From the NCBI GenBank assembly GCA_025526935.1, contig JAHLKD010000086.1, positions 124,001 through 188,000 of the forward strand: a DNA stretch of 64,000 nucleotides, in the 5' to 3' direction. This stretch comes from Cladochytrium replicatum. Its lineage: Eukaryota > Chytridiomycota > Chytridiomycetes > Cladochytriales > Cladochytriaceae. Position numbers and translations under genes: made by a program. Shown one piece after another: positions 1 through 11,439 of the stretch. The notes beneath the pieces were generated by a model. The model was not told the origin of the DNA. It was given only the letters and a program-made list of their open reading frames with translations, and did not search any database. Within the stretch, counting starts at the first letter, position 1. Each line of letters begins with the position of its first letter.

Positions 1-812
1 TTTATTTTGTTTTAATCTTCACCTCTTTGATGCACAACGGTGCAGCAGTCTCAAGTGTACTAATTACACGCTGATCATTGGCTTGTTTTTCGTTTTGGCA
101 TGCAAAGAGTATCGTAGTTTGAGCTCCCTCCTTTTCAGCACCATCTTTTTTAATAGATTAAACTCCGTCCCTGAAAATGTCTCTGAGACGGAAACATGTC
201 ATAGTATCACATTAGACATAAAACATTCAAATTTGTGATGAATTCCAACCCAGCTCTCAGCCCTGTCCTTTTCAGCGACAAATCCTGTTGATCGCGGACT
301 ATGAATCCGCTCTCGAAGGATTGCTGTAACTCTTCAGAGGTTATATTTGTCTCAATACAGCTTCACTGCTATTGGAGTCCAACAGATGGCAAAGACCAAT
401 CTGTTATCACAACTCATTCTTGCGTCTATTCCATTTTCGTTTCAATTGCAATTAACATTATATTCTTTCCCTTATGCTCCAACATACACTGCTTCTCTAT
501 CTTCCTTTAAGATTCAATAATAACTCTCCATTACTGTTTTGAGCATGATCCACAACTATTCTCAGCCATTTTTTTTCTTTCCACTTCTTTTCATGTCACT
601 TGCCGTTTCCCTGTTTATTCATAAGTATGGTCCAGCCATTTCCAGCTCTAAACCTGCATGCTCTTCCGCTGCGTACTTTATCGTGTCCATCAACGCATGA
701 GCTCTCCAAAGAATCTGAAGACCATTTTGTCTCCACCGCTGAAGAACCTCGACACTGGGCAGTGCAAAATCTGTTGCCCGGAACGAGTACTGTTAGCTGA
801 AGGCAGGGTCTG

Positions 813-1115
813 CCATGAGTCAAGTCAAGTCAAATATTTTGCTCTATTTGACTCGTGACCATTTGTGGCTTCCTTTGATTTTGATTTGACTCGCCAGTCA
901 AATGCCAGACGCCCTTTTTGACTTGCGAAATATCTGATATACCATTCTGTAGGACCACTTGTCAAATGCTTTACAAATAGTTGATTTGCCCAAATCTTTT
1001 GACAAATAGATATTTGCCTATTTGATTCGTCATGTATTTGCAGAATGTTTGCTATTCGCCAAATATTTATTTTTGAAAGGGCTAATATTTGGCAAATATT
1101 TGAGTCCTGACCACT
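813..1115. repeat. degenerate cluster of TTTGACTCG / CAAATATTTG words
   Basis: About 300 bp is dominated by imperfect copies of TTTGACT, GTCAAAT, CAAATATTT and ATTTGCC on both strands. The copies are irregularly spaced and no fixed period is visible. It looks like a decayed simple or palindromic repeat. No coding potential is seen. Confidence 0.5.
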
Positions 1116-2816
1116 TTTTGCTTAAAAAGATTAAAGTGTCCTTTCAGTAATATCACAAGCTTTCTGGAGCTCCAAGCAGGTACAAACCTGCACCTGCTCA
1201 GCGTCATTTTGCTTGCAGCTTGATGTTACAAACGTGGAGGAGCAGGTACTAATGTGTACCAGCTCCTGGAAAATCACCTGACTCCACCAGATTGTCCACG
1301 GAAAATTAGGTACCCACTGTCCTAGCAGAGAGCACAGCGTCGACCGAGATGAAGGTGACGCTAGGCAATTGAATCACTTGATCGAGTGGTTACAATAGAC
1401 TGTCCTAACCTTCTGGTCTTGTCCGTGTATTGAACTGGAGTGGGTACAGATTTGTACCCATTCGATGTCGACTTGCTTGGCCATACGAAGAGTAGTCTAT
1501 GATTTAGTACCTAGTGAACTTTGGAGTTGGTTTCCTGCTCAAGCACACCTGCACACAAGTAGCACCTCATAAAAGTATTAGGTTTCGTTAGGAATGTAGA
1601 AACCACAGGAATCCCACCCTCCTGATCGACCAGGCAACTCCTGTGTGTACAAAATCAAGAATGAAGTTCCAGCGTAAATTGGACCAAAGTGAATGTAGAT
1701 GAGCAGCATTGCTGTTCCTCACTTATCACTTTTTGGACTCAGCTTTCTACGCTGCTTCTGTTCCAATAAATTCAACAAATCAACTTGGTTTACATGCTCC
1801 TACTGAATTACTGAATTTGGTGGTAGACTGGGTCCCGCTGTAGCCGACATTGCTCTGATCGTGATCTCTTTGCTGTGTGTGATCCAGGTGTTTACTGCTT
1901 GTGAAGGATCTCGCACCATGAGCTGACACTGGAAGGGACGCTGAACGGGGGTACAGGGGCATTTAGCACATTATTCTCACTAATTGGTATGAGAATATCT
2001 GAAAACTTATATGCTTGAGTATGGTGTTGGTGAATAACTGGAATATTGCTTGTACGGTTGTGATCTATTCTGCCAAGCTTTGATCCGTTCATTCCATCGA
2101 CACATCGCAAAATGTTAAAGATATCAAGACAGATGGGGAGAATGGGGTCTGGTCGTTAAGCCGGTAGCGGGTTGTGACAACTTTGGACTCGTAAGCTATC
2201 GATGAAGCTATTCATCGATCAAGTTCTGAATAACTCAAATGCTTGAAATTGAAGATTGCTGCGGGGTATGGAAACCACCACGTTTTAGTATTTACGCCCA
2301 GAGTAGCGCAAAGTTCTGCCGAAGATAGTGGAAGAAAACTTTGAGTTGGGATCACATTGCCAAGATCGATCATGAAACTGCCGTCCTCTCACTGTGCTGG
2401 GGAAAGATTAACGTAGCAATGAATGAGGAAATCGCAGAAGGAGATGAGGTGTCCTCAAGCACCAGACGGATACCGGTTCAAACGGCGCTGAAGCCAGGAA
2501 TGTAGTGTTGAGCTTCTGGTCAGAGGCAAGATCATTCGATTAATGGGGGGCAATTCAAGTTCGTCGTGACGTCAGAATGAGGCGGACAGTTTGTAATCGA
2601 GGGAGATTTGAAGTTATTGAGGATTAACCTTATGGGTGTTAAAAACCAAGGGGTTCTCCTGGCAGCGGTAGGGTGTCTTTAGCTGTACTGTAGCTAGCAC
2701 AACAGCTCCAGGTTCCGTCTCTTGGCCCAGTACCTGTTCTCCCAGGTGTGTATATGCCTAATACTCCGACAGGCTGTACACTACACACCCAAGCTGGTCA
2801 GGTAACCAGGGAATGC

Positions 2817-2910
2817 TGTGGTCAAAGACATTGGTCACATCAACTCCTATATTCAAGTGAACAGTGCGTGTGGGCATACCTGTGGTCAAAGACATTGGTC
2901 ACATCAACTC
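2817..2910. repeat. 30-bp direct repeat pair
   Basis: The 30 bases at 2817-2846 recur exactly at 2881-2910, giving a 64-bp offset. Both copies begin TGTGGTCAAAGACATTGG. The intervening sequence is unique. Confidence 0.85.
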
Positions 2911-3670
2911 AAAGGACCAAGCCACACCACATTCCCCACTAAATGCCAAGATCACTCCACACAGGACCTGCCAAACATGGATATAAATACATGAAATACA
3001 AGTCCATAAATAAGAATGAAGAGGGATTGACAAAAAAACTCTCAGATCAAAGAGAAAAAAGACAACCCAAAGGATAACCCATATAGCAAACAGTCTGATA
3101 TGCTAGTTTTTAACAATGGGAACACAGAGTGGCAAATGATGTTCTTTCCAGATGGCCAGCATTTTGCAACTGCAGCAAAGGTGTCCAAGATTATTCGTTC
3201 ATAGTTGCTATTCTAATCGTTTTAGTATGACTGTTTGGTGGCGTTTGGTTTCCTAAGGGGCATAGTAAGACATACTTATGTATGTATGTACAAGATCCTT
3301 TGTTAACCTTCAAGGCCAAATCAATTACGGAGTCTCGCGAAAATAGGACTTTGCCAAAATGCTTCTAATAAAATACGACTATTATCATGTGAGTTAGAAT
3401 AAAACTTAAATGTGAAAGACCAAAAGCTCCATCTCCTTCAACAAAACCTAATCGACAGTAAGGATTAATAATAATAGGTGCTATAAAGGATAAGAAGAAA
3501 AATCTTGTCATTTGGTATTCATTCCATTTTTAATCTTCTAATTCATGTTTACTTTATCAGCAATCTAACAAATAGGTTTATCTGGATTTAATGATATACC
3601 TGATTTAAAAGTTAATTTTGGAACATATTTCTAAATATAACTATTATAACTATTTCAGCTTAAATGTTTT

Positions 3671-3893
3671 TTGAACTTCATAATATGTATTTATTTTCCA
3701 ACAAGTGTAAAAAAGTAAAATGTTTCATACCACCCCAAATCAACAAAACCGGACAAGATAGAATCAGCAGCGGGAGACAAAACTAGGTCATAACCAAGAC
3801 AGTTCAACCAAATGCGGTTAAGTGCACGAATAAACAAGAACCCACTGGGAAAAAGCAGGCGAAGGATAAAAAGGCCATGGTGAAAGCCTATCG
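3671..3893 (-). mobile_element. 5'-truncated, internally deleted LINE 3' fragment
   Basis: This matches the 3' end of the LINE at 56.5-61.5 kb, in the same (minus-strand sense) orientation. Positions 3671-3712 resemble the terminal part of its 3' UTR and 3712-3893 its last ORF2 codons. About 90 bp of 3' UTR, including one arm of the terminal hairpin, is missing. It is a dead copy. Confidence 0.75.
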
Positions 3894-3904
3894 CTTGCAG
3901 TTAC

Positions 3905-3952
3905 GTTGGCTATGGCGTAGTGCTCTAAGCTAGAGATAGCAGGTTCGAAGCC
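3905..3952 (+). pseudogene. tRNA-like fragment (weak)
   Basis: The segment contains a B-box-like GGTTCGAAGCC and, about 35 bp upstream, an A-box-like TGGCGTAGTG. A short T-arm-like stem can be drawn, but no acceptor stem can be closed. It abuts the 5' side of the LINE fragment, which is the only reason to note it. It may be chance. Confidence 0.25.
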
Positions 3953-3976
3953 TCTATTGAGCATATTACTTTTTGA

Positions 3977-4203
3977 GATTCGTCACGTGACCACCAAAGT
4001 AGGATTGGTACGCATCCGTACAAGCTCGCCAGACTCGATATACCAATAGCGGTGTATGTCTTCCACTCGGCTTGTATGGGGTGCCAGCATGGTAGTGCAG
4101 GAAACCAACTCACAAGTTTACGAGGTACGTACCTCCAAAAATCACATGACCCTAGAGTAGGAGAGGATACGGATCCGTATCCGCTTGCCAGACTCTATAG
4201 AAA
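3977..4203 (+). repeat. diverged ~60-bp duplication
   Basis: Positions 3977-4038 and 4140-4203 align over their length. Both run from a TCACRTGACC motif through a GTAGGA block to GCCAGACTC near the end, with many substitutions. No coding function is seen. Confidence 0.5.
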
Positions 4204-4385
4204 AAGGATTGTCAAGCAAACACAAGAATCTAATCCACATGCCATCCGATGTCGAAGTATTTGCAATGCGACATTCAGTTTACGAGCACTTGCGACTGCG
4301 GGACTCTGACAAAATCTTGATTAATTACTGAGCTAGAGGTGCTGTTTCACAAGCGGACTTTATGATTTTTTGACACAAACGCAGT

Positions 4386-5180
4386 TGATGGACACTTTGG
4401 AAAAAGAGAATCTGCATGATTTTATAGCAAAAGAGCGAGAAATGTGGTCAGTATGCACTAGTTGTCAAACGTGCAGGTGTCCTTTCCTTAACAATACATC
4501 TCCAGATTTGTTTAACTTCTAATGTAAAGGCTGAACAAAAGCTCCTTGACTACAAAGGCTCTTGAAGAAGGTGCCGCCAAGTTCAATGCATTCCTGAAAG
4601 AGAACAACAAGAACTAGGTCAATTCAATCAAGTGGTACTATTAATTGGATGTAAGTTTTTTTATCATCTGATCTTTTACTGCAGAGCAGAGATGGAGACC
4701 AAAGCCAAGTTGGAGAAAATCCAAGATATCGAAAGGCAGAACATCCAAATCATGAGCATATAAAAGAATGAGGACCAGATAAAAGATTTGCAGCGCTACA
4801 AATAGTTTCTTGACAAGTTTACGCCTCGCAAATTCTTTGAGTCAAAGCCCAAAGTGCAGCGACAGGTAAAACAACTACTAGGTCTAGGGATAGTGACGGT
4901 GGCGATGAATCGCCACTATGCTTCACTTCCCCACAGCAACTTCTCGACATCTTCACCCAGCTCGACGAAAACAACTTGGTGTCTGATTCAGAACTGTCAG
5001 GAGACGGAGGAAACCCTTGAAGAGCTCAGGCAGAATATCGGGGCCAAAATGTACAAACATGGCAATCTGGAGAAAATTAATTTTTTTCTCAGATTCGTTT
5101 CTTTACGTCAGGGAGAAGGAAACACTGAGCTTGAAGCAGAAGATAGAATTTCTCAATTCTGCTGTTGCAACAGTCATCCA
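4386..5180 (+). pseudogene. CFAP100/CCDC37-like flagellar protein, decayed
   Basis: Frame by frame, the translation follows the coiled-coil flagellar protein CFAP100 (CCDC37/CCDC38 family). In order it shows LEKENLHDFIAKEREMW near 4398, ALEEGAAKFNAFLKEN near 4558, KAKLEKIQDIERQNIQIM near 4703, KDLQRYK and FLDKFTPRKFF near 4785-4840, PQQLLDIFTQLDENNL near 4933, then QETEETLEELRQNIGAKM near 4999. Stops interrupt it (TAG after the FLKENNKN block, TAA after the IQIMSI block, TAG after LQRYK) and the frame changes near 4979. In flagellated species the family belongs to the complex that modifies inner-arm dyneins. The copy is non-coding as it stands; an intact paralogue may exist elsewhere. Confidence 0.7.
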
Positions 5181-5307
5181 GCCAATCACCACACGCCAAA
5201 CATCCATGGTGGTGGTGGTAGCCACGTGCCCAACCCATTTCCCCAATCCAGCTACATTAATATTCACTGATAATTTGCTAAATTTTACACACATTCATTC
5301 TGGACGT

Positions 5308-5335
5308 TTCGTTTCGTTTCGTTTCGTTGCGACTT
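5308..5335 (+). repeat. (TTTCG)n run upstream of the calreticulin gene
   Basis: Four consecutive TTTCG-type units lie 10-40 bp upstream of the calreticulin start codon, in the presumed 5' UTR or core promoter. Any regulatory role is speculation. Confidence 0.6.
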
Positions 5336-5346
5336 TCAATCCACAA

Positions 5347-7263
5347 ATGAAGATCCTCACCGCTTTCGCTGTCCTTGCCACTGTAGCGCTCGTCAACGCA
5401 AAGGTTTACTTCAAAGAGACCTTCGACGATGGTAACAAATACAAAACACCAACTTTGCATTATTTTGATCTCACTCAACTCGAATTTAAAACAGACACAT
5501 GGGAGAAGCGCTGGGTCCAGTCGACCTCCAAGGCAGACCTGGGCAACTTTGTCGTCTCCAATGGCAAGTTTTATGGTGACAAGGTCAAGTCCCGCGGACT
5601 GCAGACTGGTCAGGACGCGCGTTTCTATGCGATCTCGGCTCCGTTCGATGAGGTGTTTGACAACACGGACAAGGACCTTGTTCTGCAGTTCACGACGAAG
5701 CACGAGCAGGACATTGATTGCGGTGGAGGGTACATTAAGATCTTGCCATCTTCGTTGGACCCCAAGGCATTCAACGGCGATTCGGTAAGTCTACATGGAG
5801 AGAGACGTGGTGGGAGGTTTGGGTCATTTATTTGATTGCCGATAATGACGATTTCCCGCTTTTCTGGTTTGGTATTCCATCACAGCCATACTATATCAGT
5901 GAGTGTGCAATGGGAATATGCATTTTAGACCTCTTTGCTTAATTTTTACCCTTTTAGTGTTCGGATCCGACATTTGCGGCTCCAGCAAAAAGACGCATGT
6001 TATCATTACCTACAAAGGAACCAACCACCTCATCAAGAAGACCATCATTCCTCCCCATGACCAGCTCTCTCGTAAGTCTGGTGCTATAAATTTCCACGCT
6101 TGAAAGTTGATTGCAACATTTTTTTTTAGACCTTTACACCTTGGTTCTGAAACCCGACCAGACCTATGAGGTCCTCATCGACAACAAGAAAGAAGAGTCC
6201 GGAAGTTTGCTCGAGGACTGGGACTTACTTCCCGCCAAAACAATTGTTGACCCCGACGCAAAGAAGCCCGAGGATTGGGAAGGTGAGGTGCATGGAATCT
6301 ATTGTCGCGGGCAAAACATCTGACAGTTTTTAATTAGACGAGGCGACCATTGCTGACCCCGACGACAAGAAGCCCGAGGACTGGGTGGACCTTCCTGAAT
6401 ACATTTCCGACCCCGACTCCGCCAAGCCCGAGGACTGGTAGGGCGGATGCGCAATTGTTTGGATTTTTGATTCTGAATTTTGTGAATGTTGCCAGGGATG
6501 ATGAGGAGGATGGTGAGTGGGAAGCACCCAAGATCAAGAACCCTGACTATAATGGTGTTTGGGCTCCTAAGGTAAATAAATCAATCGCGCTTTAACGGCT
6601 ACGTTGGCTAAATTATTTCTTACGTTAGCAAATCCCCAACCCCAAGTACAAGGGACCGTGGGTCGCCCCCCAGATCCCCAACCCCGAATTCGGTAAGTTC
6701 AATGCACTTGCAAACGCCAAAAATCCCTAATCTCGTTTTTCTATCCAGTTGAGGACAACTACATCTACCGCTTCAAGGACGTGGGTTTCGTCGGTTTCGA
6801 TCTCTGGCAAGTCCGCTCCGGCACCATCTTTGACAGCATCATCGTGACCGACTCAGTCGACGAAGCCAAGGCCTTTGCTGACGAGACGATCGAGTCGTAC
6901 CGCGAGGCCGAGAAGACAGCTAAGGACAAGATGGACGAGGAGGAGCGCAAGAGGCTTGAGGAGCAGGCGAAGGCCAACTCTGCAAAGGAAAAGAGGGAGG
7001 AGGAGGTAGAGGAGGAGGAGGAGGAAGAGGAGAAAGAGGCGGAGAAGAAGGACGAGAAGAAGGTTGAGGAGAGCTCTGCTGCTGCTACGCCTGTTGAAAC
7101 TGTTGAGGAGACCGCTGAGGCTAGTCCTGAGGCGGAGGAGTCCGCTGCTGAGACGCCTGTTGAGACCGAGGAGGTTGTGGTAAGTTCAGAAAGCTTTGTG
7201 ATCGAAACCAATGTTTTGACAAAAATTGCGTTTCAGGACGACAAGATTCACGACGAGCTGTAA
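5347..7263 (+). CDS. calreticulin, ER lumenal Ca2+-binding lectin chaperone
   Basis: Ten exons: 5347-5431, 5495-5784, 5886-5898, 5958-6071, 6130-6282, 6338-6437, 6496-6571, 6629-6692, 6749-7179, 7237-7263, together 450 aa. A signal peptide (about residues 1-18, ending VNA) precedes the globular lectin domain, which has the conserved Cys pair in DIDCGGG and SDICGSS. The P-domain follows, with DPDAKKPEDW-type and GVWAPK-type repeats, then the globular end (GFDLWQVRSGTIFD) and a Glu/Lys-rich acidic tail. It ends in HDEL with no membrane segment, so this is calreticulin and not calnexin. By family knowledge it binds monoglucosylated N-glycans and buffers ER calcium. Exon 3 is only 13 nt. The tail is ordinary in length. 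Confidence 0.95.
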
Positions 7264-7599
7264 AGCAGCGGTTGATTTGTTGTTGCGGCATTTGATGGAT
7301 ATGCGACGCTGTAGCAAAAGCGTAATAAATCTGAAATCTTACAACACAAACTATTTCTCTGTTGAGATCAGAAAGGGCAAAAGTGTGAGGGAACGAACAA
7401 AACGAAGGAACCCGTACTTAAAATTCAATAGTCATAAAGAACAGATGAACCTCACGCATATCATATAACACAACAACATGGTCGCTATTCTCGTTGAAGT
7501 GGTCCAACGATCCACTTTGCGAAAATACTTGCAAAGCCAGATACACAGATCAGATGTTTCAACCACTCACCATTGTGCGGAACCTTCTCGGTCCGAACC

Positions 7600-7840
7600 C
7601 TCTCGTCCATGGTAACATGGTAACTGGGACCATCTCAACATCGGTTTCAGCATCCCAAACCTTTTCAAATTAGTATCGTCAATGGATCGCACAAGCTTCC
7701 GATTGGCTCGACAGAATTCCAATGTCCCTCAAATTCGAGCAGCTCCTTACCTCTCTCAGTATCCCATGTGCGAACAGTGCTGTCAACAAACTGCCGCCAC
7801 AAACACCCGTCAGGACAGGAAAGGGTTGCAACAATAACGC
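7600..7840 (-). pseudogene. WD40-repeat protein remnant
   Basis: The minus strand encodes a recognisable WD40 blade: a STVRTWDTERGKELLEFEGH segment preceded by a degenerate CPDG turn. After a stop and frame change comes a second KVWDAET signature. There is no start codon, and the flanks are not coding. It is a fragment of a repeat-rich WD40 gene. The rest of 7264-8245 holds nothing else recognisable. Confidence 0.55.
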
Positions 7841-8044
7841 ATGCATCTGCACTAAAGAGCATCTTTTTTCGCAAACCACAAATATTAAACTTAAGGTTTG
7901 CATCCAAACTAAAACACAACGTGCTGCCGACTCTTTGTGTGCTCCGCGCTTGTGAACGAAGAACCGACTACCACTAATATCTGCCCATATGGCTGCAAAA
8001 ATCCCGCCATATTCCCACGGTGTCCTCGCAATTGCGCCCACGTG

Positions 8045-8135
8045 AATTGAAATTCAGTTCAGTTAATTCAATTCAATTCAGTTAATTCACTTCAATTCAA
8101 TTAATTCAATTCAATTAATTCAACTAATTCAACTC
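8045..8135 (+). repeat. AATTCA-rich microsatellite-like tract
   Basis: About 90 bp is built from TCAATTCAATTAATTCA-like words. It lies about 110 bp upstream of the Rpt3 start codon. Confidence 0.8.
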
Positions 8136-8245
8136 CATTCGATTTCGTACGTCGAGCTGCTGCCGAATCGCACCGATTCCCGTCAATTCGAGAAGAATCA
8201 CTCAGCAACATCTTCGACCGCTCGGCTTATTTATACAATCTGCAA

Positions 8246-9754
<1,509 letters not shown>

Positions 9755-9936
9755 AGGAATGTGTATGTAGTAGTGTTGTCTTTTCCCATTAAAAATATAT
9801 GTAAACAGCAAAGATGTGGATCAATTCACTCACAACTCTGGTTGAGCTGTCCAAATCTTATGGTAAAGAATCAAGGAACTGGGGCTCCAAGCTGCCCAGG
9901 GAAACAAAATGGTGTGCTCTGCTCCTGTGGAACACC

Positions 9937-10530
9937 ATGGTGAATCAGCGTAGTGCTAGGGTATACTCCGTTCGAACGTGATCGAGTTGAGTCAATCCTT
10001 GAACTCATGGACCCCATACAATCATCGTTCCATACTCGTGTATGGCTTGACTACTAAACTGCTGTTCCCAATAAGTAAATATTACTGTAATTACTGAATA
10101 GTGCTTCCTTCAGAGAATGGATTCTTTGTCCCTAAACGGGAACAAAAATATCCTTGAACGCGTTATTTTAGTGATATTACTATATGTGATAACAACATAG
10201 AAGAGAACCATCATAAATACATATTACTCTTCCCGAGTAAATGATTGTTATCGACTTATCAATCATAACCGAGAGGTCTCTCTATGGCGGCATTTATGCA
10301 CAGAAATCCTTTTATGGAAATAGGGTGTGTGTGTAACGAAAAATTGGATGTGTTTCTGAGAAAATAGCTCTGATGTTTTGAGCTTGCTATATTAAGCCAC
10401 TGCACAAAAACCCCAGTTTGAGCAACCTGTGTGTTTGTTATTAATCCGGAAACTAGTTATATGTGTCTGCACAATGTGACATCAAAACACATCTTTTAAT
10501 CTGAACCATTTTATCAGATCGGTGCAAAGA
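9937..10530 (+). repeat. dispersed repeat, longest copy
   Basis: The left half (9937-about 10300) recurs inverted at about 35560-36025. The right half (10262-10530) recurs in direct orientation at 34985-35272. The end of the window (63870-64000) carries the extreme left part. No long ORF is present. It may be a non-autonomous transposon or a transposon remnant; terminal inverted repeats were not found. The left half contains an A+T-rich segment, the right half the word ATGGCGGC. Confidence 0.7.
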
Positions 10531-10717
10531 ATTCAGAAATTCTAGCAAATAAAAGGCAGAATTGTGTTTCAAAACTAACTGGACCAAAATCGACCTCCAG
10601 AGAAACCCGACCACCTCACACTTGGAGCTGGTGGATGCTCAACAGGTCCTGGCTGATTGTGCTCACGGTATGTCTTTCGAAAAACGATAGAAAATATCCG
10701 CGACCGACACGATAATG

Positions 10718-11153
10718 CTATTGGTTCACCCCGTCGACGTAGTTAGCCCCGTGGATGGAGTCCAGCCCGTACACAACGGGAACTTTCTTCGACCCTTCCT
10801 CCACCGCGATTTTCTGAACCTTGTCCGTAAACTCCGCAAAGTGCTTCGCGGAGTAATTGATAAACTTACCCCCGTGGTTCGCTGGGGAGTCGAAGATGGA
10901 GCCAATGCCCCATTCCTTGATCCATTTGCGCACACGCTCTTCATCGAGCTCGCTTGTTGCCGGGTCAATGAGCATTCCGGTAACGAGCTGAGTCCTCTGC
11001 CGGATTTTTTCCTTGAGTGTCATGGAGTGCCACGATATCTGGGTCAGCACCATCGTTTGGTCGTGGTACGAGGAGAGAACGTCTGGAAGGACGAACCGGG
11101 TAGGGAGTAGGAGCGGACTGCTCTTCAGTGTCGAGGATCTGTTCGAGCGACAT
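10718..11153 (-). pseudogene. GH3 beta-glucosidase N-terminal fragment
   Basis: The minus-strand frame shows the start of a family 3 glycoside hydrolase: MTLKEKIRQRTQLV, an EWGIGSIFDSP segment and VPVVYGLDSIHGANYV. The frame stops a few codons later at 10718, and the remaining several hundred residues, including the nucleophile region, are not found before the dispersed repeat. Upstream, a plausible ATG (11153, MSLEQIL) sits in a different frame, so an intron or frameshift is needed. A short GT donor after the GANYVDG segment could lead to another exon, but no further GH3 homology was seen. A truncated gene is the simplest reading. Confidence 0.65.
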
Positions 11154-11439
11154 GGGAGCTGTTCGTGCGGTGTTTCTGCGCAATGCAATGCGAGGGACTG
11201 AGCCAGTGGTGTTTTTAGTGAGGTGGAAAATTTGATTTTGAAGCAAATTTTGTGGTGCACGCGTGCCCTGGGCTTGGGAAGTGCTGTGGAGGGAAAGCTT
11301 ATATTGGATCTGGGCAGCGGGCGGGGGATCGAAAGATTGACAGCGCATAGAGCTACTGGCTGCAATTCTGAAAAATACAATAACTTAATGCTTCCTTTGT
11401 GCTAAGTGGTTGAAATTTTCCATCGCCCAGTCACGTGCC

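Larger units (their letters stand above)
1..4380. other. gene-poor region, no intact gene seen
   Basis: No open frame here resembles a known family or has a plausible exon structure. The stretch holds the short repeats, the LINE fragment and the diverged duplication listed separately. The rest is unremarkable AT-rich DNA. Confidence 0.5.

Noticed and set aside
300-860. Short open frames at 301-510 and 596-858
   Set aside because: No family resemblance, several lack ATG starts, and composition is non-coding.
6765-7211. 148-codon minus-strand Ser-rich frame
   Set aside because: It is the antisense shadow of the Glu-rich calreticulin tail.
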